NCBI GenBank assembly: GCA_039812985.1
Contig: JBDHUL010000010.1
Coordinates: forward strand, 1 to 20,774
Length of the DNA stretch: 20,774 bases
Reading direction: 5' to 3'
Origin: JAPUDS01 sp039812985
Lineage (GTDB): Bacteria; Patescibacteriota; Saccharimonadia; Saccharimonadales; Saccharimonadaceae
A model generated the notes under the pieces. It saw only the letters and a list, made by a program, of their open reading frames with translations, did not search any database and had not been told where the DNA came from. Shown here in pieces: positions 7,140-15,335 of this stretch (positions are counted from its first letter, which is position 1; each line of letters begins with the position of its first letter). Position numbers and translations under genes: made by a program.

Positions 7140-8473
7140 GGGCTTGTACCGCCTGACTGGCCGTCGTAGCCGTTGAATTCGAAGTGCATGTAGTCTTTTA
7201 TACCCGACCAGCCTCCACCCCAGGACCAGCCATGGTTGTGAAAAGCATCAATCATCTCTTTGGGTATATCGGTTTTACCTACGCCACCCACGCCGTTGCC
7301 ACATGATCCCCCGGAACAGCCGTTAGTACTGGGGTTGATGTCGCAGGCCGCACCGTAACCGTGGTAAAACTGGGGGCTGTTGTCGGTTCGGAAGCAACCC
7401 ATTTCTCGGATAGTGTAGTTGATACCCCGTGACTTTATCTCGTCAAGCACTGCCTGCAAGCATCCGGCAGCGGCTTTGTTGACATCAACACTCTTACCCA
7501 TAAAGTTCATGGATACGGTATTTTTTTTGTCGTTCCATTTGCCAAATGCGGTTTCGAGCAAGCCGCGCGGCATTTGGCCTTTGCGTGGGTCGCTACCTTG
7601 ACCCCAGATAGGTTTGGTGGCTTTGCAGTCCCCGGTTGCGCCGGTCCCGCCCGGCGAGCAGCCCCCTGTGGAGGCGCCAGCCCCATCTCCAATCACAGTT
7701 GTCGGGGTGTTGTCTGGAACCCTCGCAACTTGCATAGGTTTTGACCCTTCAGTGAAATTAAGTGCACGCGCAGCCTCCCACCACAAGTCTACACTGCGAG
7801 GATACCCCTCAATGCGACTACTTGCACCCCCGATATCGAGACTCTCAACGACAATCGTCTTACCCTTATAGGTTACTGTAATTTTTTTATTCCTGCCGAG
7901 TCCTGCATATATTCCTGCTGGCATAATAGCAAAACCGGCTTTGTGGTGCATGCCTAATTTATTTTTTGTATAAGCACCAAATCCGTTGTCGTCTATGTTT
8001 TGCTCGTCCCATGTTTGAGTATCGTAGTAGTGCTTCAGTGTCCCCATATTGAGGTTGGTGAGAAAGGAAGTGAGTTTGCCATCGAGTTGTGCTTCAGAAG
8101 TTGTGTGCAGTCCACGAATCATATATGCTTGGTTGACATTATCAATCAGCCACCCACCTTTTACAAATTCACCACCATAAGTTGTCACTCCAGTTGTTGT
8201 TGATCCGGTGCCCGTAACCGATGTCGTCGCCCCAGATCCACCGGGTGGCGTGAGGGTAGGGCTGGACGGTGATTGCGTTAAAGCATCGCCTCCAGTGTCT
8301 TGGGTTATCGCGCACGTACCATCGCTAGTGTATGGGATGTTGTTGATTGCGCGGTACCGGTTAGTGGTTGAGTTGAACGCTGGATCGGTTGCTGCAGCCG
8401 CAACAACGAGGCTTTGCAAAGCGAGAATGGTCGAAAGCGTAAGGGCAACAACGATACGGAATGAGCGTGTCAT
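7136..8473 (-). CDS. Secreted M15-family peptidase (DD-/LD-peptidase type)
   Basis: The 445-residue product starts with a signal peptide (MTRSFRIVVALTLSTILALQ, then an Ala-rich cleavage region near 30). A Pro/Gly/Ser/Thr linker (about 65-95) and a beta-rich middle domain (about 95-255) follow; the segment SLDIGGASSRIEGYPRSVDL is reminiscent of double-psi barrel proteins. The C-terminal catalytic domain has the M15 zinc motif H371-x6-D378 (HGYGAACD) and DYMH (D427 as catalytic acid, H430 as ligand). M15 enzymes cut peptide bonds in peptidoglycan stem peptides. Eight cysteines suggest disulfides outside the cell. The start lies 1 nt after the preceding stop with a GGGGAG-rich ribosome site. It probably opens the wall for the neighbouring secretion or pilus machine. 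Confidence 0.85.
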   Translation of the reverse strand: MTRSFRIVVALTLSTILALQSLVVAAAATDPAFNSTTNRYRAINNIPYTSDGTCAITQDTGGDALTQSPSSPTLTPPGGSGATTSVTGTGSTTTGVTTYGGEFVKGGWLIDNVNQAYMIRGLHTTSEAQLDGKLTSFLTNLNMGTLKHYYDTQTWDEQNIDDNGFGAYTKNKLGMHHKAGFAIMPAGIYAGLGRNKKITVTYKGKTIVVESLDIGGASSRIEGYPRSVDLWWEAARALNFTEGSKPMQVARVPDNTPTTVIGDGAGASTGGCSPGGTGATGDCKATKPIWGQGSDPRKGQMPRGLLETAFGKWNDKKNTVSMNFMGKSVDVNKAAAGCLQAVLDEIKSRGINYTIREMGCFRTDNSPQFYHGYGAACDINPSTNGCSGGSCGNGVGGVGKTDIPKEMIDAFHNHGWSWGGGWSGIKDYMHFEFNGYDGQSGGTSP

Positions 8474-8474
8474 A

Positions 8475-11400
8475 TTAACCGCTCCCCCTCCCCGAGCAGC
8501 CCGGGTTGGCCCGAGGCATCGCGCCGAGGTTTATAGTGGGGCCGGATGGCGCAGAAGGAGCAAGCGCTGTTGCGCTATCCGTACCACCTTGACTCTTATT
8601 GCCCGCACTGCCGACTGAGGCTTTGTCCATCGCTATGAAAAGATCCTGGATACACCGGGGCACATTGTCGTACTCGAACTGGATGTGGAGGTGGTCGCCA
8701 CTAGAGTTGCCGACGCTGCCAATGCCCATAATCTGCTGGCCAGCCTTAACCGTAGCACCTTTTTGCAGAGTCACGTTGATGCCGTGGGCATAAACAACGA
8801 TGAATTTTTTGCCGTTAATGTTCGACTCGACTGATAAACCGCCTTGACCACCAGGGTTAGTTTCGAGCACCGTACCATCGTACATAGAATACACGGGTTG
8901 AGCGTGGGAGACTTTACTAATATCTGACGCAGCACCAAGTATTTGAGCCGAGGCATTGGCGTAAAATCGGCTGCCACTTATGGCATGAGCGCTGAGGTAG
9001 TCGGCTTTATCGCCTTTCCAATGGGCTTCGCCGAGCGGCCATGCAAACCCGCTGGCTGTTACCTCGCCACCTGGTTGGCCGCTGTTTTCTTCCTGCATAG
9101 CATCAGGATTGCAGTCGGGAGAGGATTCCATTTTTGCCTCATCTATGGAGCACTCGACTGTTTGGGCGGCCATTTTATCAATGAGGCAGGTACTCGGTGG
9201 CGCGGCAGTCTCCACTCCCCAAAATTCGTTGTAGGTGTTTTTCGGGCATTCCTGGTCGTCATACACAACATCGTGCAATGGCTGGTTGAGCTGTTCGTCG
9301 GTGAAGCCAAATGCCACTCCCCCAACCAGTTCTTCGGGTGTTGTATAAGTTGCGGCGTTGGTCTTTTTCGACAGTAGTCCGCCAAGCCCAGAAGGAACTT
9401 CAGCAACAAAGCCTAGCAGACTTGTCGCCATGCTTGCTACAGTCCCACCAACAGTACTACGAGCTGGTAGACGCTCTGCGAGTTGGTTGGTAAATGACCG
9501 AGGCGCCTCGGGGCTAAAGAGGGCGTACATAGGGCCTTTGCTATTTACTTCCTCTTGCTCTTCTGCGAGGTACCGTTGGGTTTGCATGGCGAGGGTTTTG
9601 GGGTCAAGGGTTTGTCCGCCGGCCTTGACCTGTGCGAAGAGGTTTGCGATGAATGTTGTACCGCAAAACAACATGTCAAATAGCTTGTTGCCGCTGTTCA
9701 TAGGGCTCATGTCGAGACCAAACGCCTTCATGAGGAGGTCCATCGCTCCCGATGCTATAAAACTGAGGATATCGTTCATTTGCTTTTTCATCTCTTCTTT
9801 GCGTCCTGGCGAGATGAAGTCTGCGACCGCCATATTGGCCTCCATGAGTCCTTTGATTACCGCAAGACCAGCATCAGATACCATATTGTCAATCTGGAAA
9901 ACAAGGCGAGAAATGAGATAAATAGAGCTGAAGTCGCCAACAATATTGTATCCGAACATGTTTACAAGCCTCGTCATTTCAACGATTGAACTAGGGGTTG
10001 TTTGATTGAGCCTTCTGTAGGCGGGCAGACCCTGCTGGTCGCACCCCGTCTCAAAGTTTTTCGTCTGGCAGTTGTGGAGTGATGAGGATGATATGTCGTC
10101 GAAGAAAGGAGCATAGTAGTTGTATAGCTCATACGGCAACGTTCCGAGCTTTGCCTGGGACGCGATGCCCTGCCATTTCATAGCCGCAGTCGCCATAAGC
10201 ATTGCCGCCGGGAGGGCAACAGCAAGCATGAGCTTGCCATTCTCGATATTCTTAGAAGCAGAGTGCAAAAACACAACTACGGTTGCAGCAATCACGATCT
10301 CCCCCCAAAACGGTATCTCCTTTGTCCCAAGGGCTTTGGCAATTTTTGAAGACATATCGACCCCCGCCTTTTCCATGAGTTTTGTAAGACCCTTCGATAT
10401 GAGCTCTCCGGGGAGGTCATTCATCTTCCTAATAGCATCCTTGATGTCCGACAACACCCCCTTACTTCCCGTGAGGGCTTCCTTCGCTGAAGCGTGGGCA
10501 GCCTCGTTACTTGCCGCTGGTGCTTTTTCTGCGTCGGTACCGGTCTTGCCGGGGTCCTCCATGATATTAAGGGCTTTTTCAACAGAGCGACCCTGAGCTT
10601 CAATGCTATCAGTCGCGTCCTCAAGCGCTTCGTTAACCACTTGTTCGCCGGGTGGTTTGCTCTTGTCGGGCTCCCTGGGTTTCAATCGGTTCATCCCCAG
10701 GTACTGCATCATCCATTTGACCAGTTTGCCGCGTACGATAAAACCACGCCACCCGAGGCTGTCTTTTGTGATGGCTCTGAGGATTTTGCGTGCTTCTGCG
10801 GTACTAGCAAACCCCTTTTCGATGTCTTCGACCGACCGACCATTTTTCACAAGTATTTTTTCGACATTTTTACCTATCTCGGTAATACTAACGCCTATAG
10901 TACCATCGGCGTTTTTTATAAACTTAACTCCTTGCTTCGAGCTAAGGTATTTTTCAAACCCCCGTGCTGTCATGGTTTTGGCGATACTACTTGCGATACC
11001 CTTGCCTTTGACGAGGCGACGGTCTTTAAACCCGAGACTGTCCATGACAGACTGGATGAAAACTTTTTGCGCGCGTTTTTCAACGTATTGCATGACGCGG
11101 CCAAGACTCGTTGAACCTACTTGATCCATAATACCGATAATCTTGAGGGGTAACGGTATAATAAAGAAACTGCCAATGCTAAGGATGCCAACCGCCCCAC
11201 CAATCAGTCCCCCTTTGTGGTTATTGGCCCAATCGAGCATACTCTTTGATTTTTTCGACCCTTTGCTATTTGATGATTGGCCTTGAGAAAGGGAGGTGTC
11301 GCTTGGGGGCGATGAAGGATTCGCCTCGCGGTCATTAAGGTCATCGCGGCTATCAGCCCCGCGGTCGGTGTTTCTTTCGTGGTCACGAATTGCGGGTGTA

Positions 11401-11564
11401 TAGTATTGGTTCTCAAGGTCTTTATCGCCATCGACCGCCGCTGGGTTAAAATCTTTCTCGTACTGATCAAGGCCATCATGGGACCGGTCGTAGCCTGGTA
11501 TCCTATCGTGAGACCCTGCCGCAGTTAGTGGGGTATCTTGTCGTTCTCTTGTTTTCAATGCCAT
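8475..11564 (-). CDS. Large membrane protein with C-terminal M23-like peptidase domain (VirB1/PrgK-like position)
   Basis: This 1029-residue protein starts with about 115 charged, probably disordered residues. A hydrophobic segment follows (about 118-146), then a Lys-rich region and two more hydrophobic stretches near the middle (IVIAATVVVFLH and LMLAVALPAAMLMATAA). A long extracytoplasmic part carries spaced cysteines, and an M23/LytM-like domain lies at about 840-975. This domain has the DISK...VYSMYDGTV core, VVYAHG (H927) and GDHLHIQFE (H958, H960). The usual first zinc histidine, four residues before D881, appears to be Gly877. M23 enzymes cut peptidoglycan cross-bridges. Gram-positive T4SS loci encode a membrane-bound wall hydrolase (PrgK, CwlT) in this position. 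The gene starts 14 nt after virB4, with AAGGGG as ribosome site. Confidence 0.8.
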   Translation of the reverse strand: MALKTRERQDTPLTAAGSHDRIPGYDRSHDGLDQYEKDFNPAAVDGDKDLENQYYTPAIRDHERNTDRGADSRDDLNDREANPSSPPSDTSLSQGQSSNSKGSKKSKSMLDWANNHKGGLIGGAVGILSIGSFFIIPLPLKIIGIMDQVGSTSLGRVMQYVEKRAQKVFIQSVMDSLGFKDRRLVKGKGIASSIAKTMTARGFEKYLSSKQGVKFIKNADGTIGVSITEIGKNVEKILVKNGRSVEDIEKGFASTAEARKILRAITKDSLGWRGFIVRGKLVKWMMQYLGMNRLKPREPDKSKPPGEQVVNEALEDATDSIEAQGRSVEKALNIMEDPGKTGTDAEKAPAASNEAAHASAKEALTGSKGVLSDIKDAIRKMNDLPGELISKGLTKLMEKAGVDMSSKIAKALGTKEIPFWGEIVIAATVVVFLHSASKNIENGKLMLAVALPAAMLMATAAMKWQGIASQAKLGTLPYELYNYYAPFFDDISSSSLHNCQTKNFETGCDQQGLPAYRRLNQTTPSSIVEMTRLVNMFGYNIVGDFSSIYLISRLVFQIDNMVSDAGLAVIKGLMEANMAVADFISPGRKEEMKKQMNDILSFIASGAMDLLMKAFGLDMSPMNSGNKLFDMLFCGTTFIANLFAQVKAGGQTLDPKTLAMQTQRYLAEEQEEVNSKGPMYALFSPEAPRSFTNQLAERLPARSTVGGTVASMATSLLGFVAEVPSGLGGLLSKKTNAATYTTPEELVGGVAFGFTDEQLNQPLHDVVYDDQECPKNTYNEFWGVETAAPPSTCLIDKMAAQTVECSIDEAKMESSPDCNPDAMQEENSGQPGGEVTASGFAWPLGEAHWKGDKADYLSAHAISGSRFYANASAQILGAASDISKVSHAQPVYSMYDGTVLETNPGGQGGLSVESNINGKKFIVVYAHGINVTLQKGATVKAGQQIMGIGSVGNSSGDHLHIQFEYDNVPRCIQDLFIAMDKASVGSAGNKSQGGTDSATALAPSAPSGPTINLGAMPRANPGCSGRGSG

Positions 11565-11578
11565 ATAGTGTTAGCCCC

Positions 11579-13480
11579 TTAAAACTGTTGCCCTGGCTGT
11601 GAAGGCTGGTTATACGGTTCCGACGCTGCTTGGGCCGCTTGCTGCATTTGCTGGATTTGCTGCGGGTTGGTCGTGATGAGTCCTTGTTCGGTTGGGCTGG
11701 CGACGATTTGCATGTGCACGTGGTTTTGTCCTGCAAAGAACAACCCCTGCCCGACCGGAAAGTTCGACAAACGTTTGCGTTCTTCTTCGGTCAGTTTGAA
11801 CACGTCACTGAGCACATCGACGGCGCTTGACGACTGCTTGAGGAGTAGCTGCATAGAACTGTTGGCGACGATTGCCCGACCCATTTTACTCCCCATAAAG
11901 TCCTCAACGTCTTGGGTGATGGTGGTGAGACCGAGGTAGTATTTGCGGGCGCGTTTGGCAAGGCTGAACAAAAAATTCGCTGAGTCATCGTATTTCATCA
12001 GCTGCCAGGCTTCGTCAACGATGAGCATGCGTTTTTTCTGTACGGCCCGTATACGGTTCCAGACGTGTGACAGGATGATATACATCGCCACCGGCCGGAG
12101 TTCGTCCTCAAGGTCGCGGATATTGAACACTACCATCGGGTTGTTGATGTCTATGTTACTCTGTTGGCTGAAGATGCCAGCGAAGGTGCCGGTAGTGTAT
12201 TTGCGCAGACGCTGGGCAAGGCCTGGCCCGTTACCGCCCATGTGGAGCAGGGTTTCGTACAGGTCGGCAATAGTGGGCGGCAGCGAGTTGTGTGTCAGGG
12301 GGTCTGAAGTGATGCCGGCACGGGCGTAGGTGTCGATGAGCGCCTGGTCCAGGTCAGCTTCCTCAGATGGGCTGAGTGGAGGCATCATGGCGACACCTCC
12401 CCCGGCTATCTGCGCACTAGCGCCGCCGAGCATAAGCCGGAGGAGTCCGTGGAGCGTGACGAGGTTGGCGCGGAGTGAATCGTCAGCTTCATCGCTGTCG
12501 ATAACGCGGGGTAAGTCAAATGGATTGATGCGAACATCCGAGTTCAAACTGAGTCGGACATAACTGCCGTCCACAGCCTCGGCAAGGCGTTGATATTCGT
12601 TTTCTGGGTCGATGATGAGGATATCTGCCCCCGTCATCATGGTGCGTAGCGCCTCAAGCTTTACGGTAAATGACTTGCCCGCACCGGATTTGGCAAATAC
12701 GACCATGTTGGCGTTTTCCAGACTGAACCGGTCAAATATGACGAGACCGTTGTTATGCATATTGATACCGTAAAGGATGCCGTTGTTTTGCGTGAGGTCG
12801 GCACTGGTAAACGGAAAACTTGTGCTAACGGCCCCCGTGTTCATGTTACGCCGGATCTGGAGTTGGTCGGTCATCTGCGGGATAGTGCTGTTGAGTCCTT
12901 GCTCCTGCTGACTCGACGCAACCTTACTAAGAACCAGTTGCTGTCCGAGGATGGTTTCAAGTTTGTGTTGGACGAAGGCGAGTTCATCGAGGCTGTCGCT
13001 GTACATGGTGATGTAGAGTCCATAGCGGAAAAACCGCTCGGCACCAACCTGCAGTTGGTCGCGCAGTTCCTCGGCATCCTGTATGGCTGCTTCGAGGCCG
13101 GGGTCGCGGACTTTGCCGTGTTCAGCATTGAGCGACAGGCTTGCTTCAAGCTGGCCGACTTTTTTGCGTAGGTTGTCGAGCACAACCTGGCTTTCGACCG
13201 GGTAAATAAACATGCTCACGTCGATAACTTCATCGATGTTGATGATACTACTTAACCACCCAGTATATATTTTGCGGGGATAGCCGTAAATGTACATGGT
13301 GCGGCCGTACTTGGTGCCGAGTCGAAAGTAGGCGCTCTGGATTTCGAGCGAACTCGGCGCGATGATGTCGCGGAGCGTCGTGATGCCTTTAAGAAACTCA
13401 GCTTCAATTTCGATCTGTTCACGTTGCCGTTGCTGCTCGGCAATGTCTATAGCGCTTTGTTTTTTCTTACCAAAAGCCAT
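11579..13480 (-). CDS. virB4: VirB4-family type IV secretion ATPase (ATPase-domain protein)
   Basis: VirB4 is the hexameric AAA-type motor at the cytoplasmic base of type IV secretion systems and powers pilus assembly and substrate transfer. The 633-residue product has a short N-terminal region with the SAYFRLGTKYGRTMYIYGYP strand block (about 49-68). The RecA-like fold follows with Walker A AKSGAGKS (263-270, K269), IIDPENEY (289-296) and Walker B RMLIVDEAW (484-492), plus TTITQD and a Gln-rich tail (about 605-633). No transmembrane helix is present. It lacks most of the usual VirB4 N-terminal domain, which seems to be the separate upstream gene. Its ATG overlaps that gene's stop (TGATG), with a strong GGAGGA ribosome site inside it. 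Confidence 0.93.
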   Translation of the reverse strand: MAFGKKKQSAIDIAEQQRQREQIEIEAEFLKGITTLRDIIAPSSLEIQSAYFRLGTKYGRTMYIYGYPRKIYTGWLSSIINIDEVIDVSMFIYPVESQVVLDNLRKKVGQLEASLSLNAEHGKVRDPGLEAAIQDAEELRDQLQVGAERFFRYGLYITMYSDSLDELAFVQHKLETILGQQLVLSKVASSQQEQGLNSTIPQMTDQLQIRRNMNTGAVSTSFPFTSADLTQNNGILYGINMHNNGLVIFDRFSLENANMVVFAKSGAGKSFTVKLEALRTMMTGADILIIDPENEYQRLAEAVDGSYVRLSLNSDVRINPFDLPRVIDSDEADDSLRANLVTLHGLLRLMLGGASAQIAGGGVAMMPPLSPSEEADLDQALIDTYARAGITSDPLTHNSLPPTIADLYETLLHMGGNGPGLAQRLRKYTTGTFAGIFSQQSNIDINNPMVVFNIRDLEDELRPVAMYIILSHVWNRIRAVQKKRMLIVDEAWQLMKYDDSANFLFSLAKRARKYYLGLTTITQDVEDFMGSKMGRAIVANSSMQLLLKQSSSAVDVLSDVFKLTEEERKRLSNFPVGQGLFFAGQNHVHMQIVASPTEQGLITTNPQQIQQMQQAAQAASEPYNQPSQPGQQF

Positions 13481-14283
13481 CAGATCTGTCCTCCGGGGTA
13501 GTCTGGCGCGGCTTGCGGTGCTGGACCGCCGCCTTTTTGGACGTAGGTGCCGGTATGGTCTTCGGGCGAACCCATGGGTTCACGAACGGCCGTATCGGGG
13601 TTGTACGAGTTGTAGTAGAGTTCGCTGAGTTGCTGGGTGTTGAGCTGACGCGCTTTGACACCCATCTGGAAAAGACCCGACATAACGGCATTGACACGGT
13701 TGCTCATCTCGGTTTTGGCCTTCTCGTACGATGCATCGTCGATACGGATATGTTGCTGGTCCTGTGTTTTTGAAAAGGCAGTAAAGATGCTCTTGCTGGC
13801 GCTTGCAAGTGCGCTCAGGTCACCAGTGCTAAAGTACGGCACAACGACGTAAAATTTCTTGTCCATGATGTTGGTGTTACGGGCAACCTCCTCAATGAAC
13901 CCTATATAGTCATCCATGAGCATACCGAGGAGCATGTTGTCTTGGGAGCGGCGTTGGGCCACGAGTCTCTCGAGGTATGGGCCAATATCAACACGCTGAG
14001 AACGAACAAATATCTGCACGGGAAAGTACAGCGAGTTGAGAAAGCTCTGGTAGCTGTACTCGACGCCCTCACGCTCCCGCGAGCTCATGAGGTCAAAGTT
14101 GATCGACTCGCAGCGTACCACTGCACGAAAACTACCGTCACCCATGATAACGATGTTGTCGCGTATTTCCGACACCAGCAGCGAATTTTGCGCGCTATTT
14201 GGGTTGCGCGGCGCTTGCAACTGCGGTTGTTGCGGCCCTGTAGCAGTGTTGGTTTGAGGTTGCTGGTTCGTATTTGGATTCAT
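13480..14283 (-). CDS. VirB4 N-terminal-domain-like / TraC-type protein
   Basis: The 267-residue soluble protein begins with about 33 Gln/Asn/Pro-rich residues. The folded region follows: VSEIRDNIVIMGDGSFRAVV, FDLMSSREREGVEYSYQSFL, then IGFIEEVARNTNIMDKKFYV and YFSTGDL. This pattern resembles the N-terminal (CagE/TrbE/VirB-type) domain of VirB4 and the stand-alone TraC-like proteins of CPR genomes. It contains no Walker motif. The tail is Gly/Pro-rich. It overlaps the VirB4 ATPase gene by one base (TGATG), so the two are coupled and likely form one complex. It follows the PrgI gene by 24 nt. The assignment rests on sequence style and position; no database search was possible. Confidence 0.75.
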   Translation of the reverse strand: MNPNTNQQPQTNTATGPQQPQLQAPRNPNSAQNSLLVSEIRDNIVIMGDGSFRAVVRCESINFDLMSSREREGVEYSYQSFLNSLYFPVQIFVRSQRVDIGPYLERLVAQRRSQDNMLLGMLMDDYIGFIEEVARNTNIMDKKFYVVVPYFSTGDLSALASASKSIFTAFSKTQDQQHIRIDDASYEKAKTEMSNRVNAVMSGLFQMGVKARQLNTQQLSELYYNSYNPDTAVREPMGSPEDHTGTYVQKGGGPAPQAAPDYPGGQI

Positions 14284-14307
14284 GTCATGGTTCCCACCGA
14301 ACGAATA

Positions 14308-15249
14308 CTAACGAAATGACACCACAACTTCTTCTGACTCCTCTTGTTCCCGAAGCCGCTGCGCCTCACGTGCGATAGTACTGATCGACAAGTCTTTGTT
14401 TGTCGCTAGTCTCATTATATCAGGAGATACCGTTTCTAGGCTAGATGCTTGTGCTTTTGGTGGTTCTGGCGGCGACGCGGGTGGCTGCGTTATAGACGCT
14501 GGTTGTATGACGTTTTGGTGTATATGTGACGGATACGGGTCATATGTTGGGGTGCTGCTGCTGGTGGCAGCGTCTGAAGACGCAGAGTCGTCGAATATCC
14601 CGCTTGCGCCAGGGGACGCTGTTATCGGGGCGACACTAGCGGGGATTGGGGTCTGATGTTGCTGCATGGTTTCGACGAGTGATTCGTGGTGTGCGGCTGC
14701 TGACTCGTTCATCATGCTGCCAAGGTTCTGCGACACCGAGCTGCCGCTATCGAGTACATCTGGTGCTGACTGGGCTTCGGCCACAACAGTGTCGTTAAAT
14801 GTCAGGTTGTCCGAGGCTGATGTTAGGCCGCGGCTAGCCCAGCCGCGGGTGTCGGCCAGTTGCGACAGATACGCGAGCCTCGCTGCCGCCTCGGTACCGT
14901 TAAAGTCTTTCGTGAGCGGCGCCTCGATGGTTTTTGGCGCCGTTATCTCGACATTTATGGGGTTACCCTCTGGATCCCAGAGGCGGCGACGAGGTTTCAG
15001 CCAAAACCGGATGATGGCCGTCAAGTAGGTCTCCATCGGCTGATCCTTCTTCAAGGGGAGTGCTAGCACGAGGAAAAACAGCACCAGGGGTGCCGGTACC
15101 AGTATGAGTACAATGTTGATTCGGCTGAGACCATACCCCACCATAATCCCGCCGGCAGCGATGATAAGGTAGATAAACTGTCGGAACGTAAACGGCCCGA
15201 TGAGCTTGTCTTCCGCCTCGACATCCTGCGGGACTTTGTATTCTGCCAT
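14308..15249 (-). CDS. PrgI-family (VirB3-like) inner-membrane protein with long disordered tail
   Basis: The first ~95 residues match the PrgI/VirB3 type: YKVPQDVEAEDKLIGPFTFR, then two adjacent transmembrane helices (about 24-41 and 44-65) and a basic end (RFWLKPRRRLWDPEGNP). VirB3-like proteins sit in the inner membrane next to VirB4 and are needed for substrate transport. The remaining ~215 residues are low-complexity (Ser, Ala, Pro, Gln), much longer than in the usual ~110-residue PrgI. ATG 15249 was chosen because it gives the family N-terminus; an upstream in-frame ATG would add nine residues with no fit. A perfect extended -10 lies 9 nt upstream, and there is no Shine-Dalgarno sequence. 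Confidence 0.88.
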   Translation of the reverse strand: MAEYKVPQDVEAEDKLIGPFTFRQFIYLIIAAGGIMVGYGLSRINIVLILVPAPLVLFFLVLALPLKKDQPMETYLTAIIRFWLKPRRRLWDPEGNPINVEITAPKTIEAPLTKDFNGTEAAARLAYLSQLADTRGWASRGLTSASDNLTFNDTVVAEAQSAPDVLDSGSSVSQNLGSMMNESAAAHHESLVETMQQHQTPIPASVAPITASPGASGIFDDSASSDAATSSSTPTYDPYPSHIHQNVIQPASITQPPASPPEPPKAQASSLETVSPDIMRLATNKDLSISTIAREAQRLREQEESEEVVVSFR

Positions 15250-15258
15250 ATGGGGTAA

Positions 15259-15267
15259 ATTATACCA
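15259..15267 (-). promoter_or_regulatory. Extended -10 promoter for the PrgI-VirB4 genes
   Basis: On the minus strand TGG followed by a perfect TATAAT (15264-15259) forms an extended -10 element, which can work without a good -35. Nine bases separate it from the ATG at 15249. Transcription should begin about 2 nt before the start codon, which suggests a leaderless mRNA. Confidence 0.55.
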
Positions 15268-15300
15268 CAAGCGCAACTACACACACCCTTAAGGTACATC

Positions 15301-15334
15301 AGACATACAAGACACCAAGGTGTCATATATGTCT
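15301..15334 (-). promoter_or_regulatory. Two-part hairpin between the VirB6-like and PrgI genes
   Basis: The outer arms AGACATA (15301-15307) and TATGTCT (15328-15334) pair perfectly, as do the inner arms GACACC (15311-15316) and GGTGTC (15319-15324), with a 3-by-3 internal loop. It starts 1 nt after the VirB6-like stop codon. No T-run follows on the minus strand, so it may be an mRNA 3'-end stabiliser or weak attenuator instead of a full terminator. An operator function is also possible because of the dyad symmetry. Confidence 0.45.
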
Positions 15335-15335
15335 A

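Noticed and set aside
10494..11124. Long plus-strand frames opposite the M23-domain protein gene
   Set aside because: They mirror the true minus-strand gene, which has clear domains and operon spacing; no ribosome site or motif in the shadow frames.
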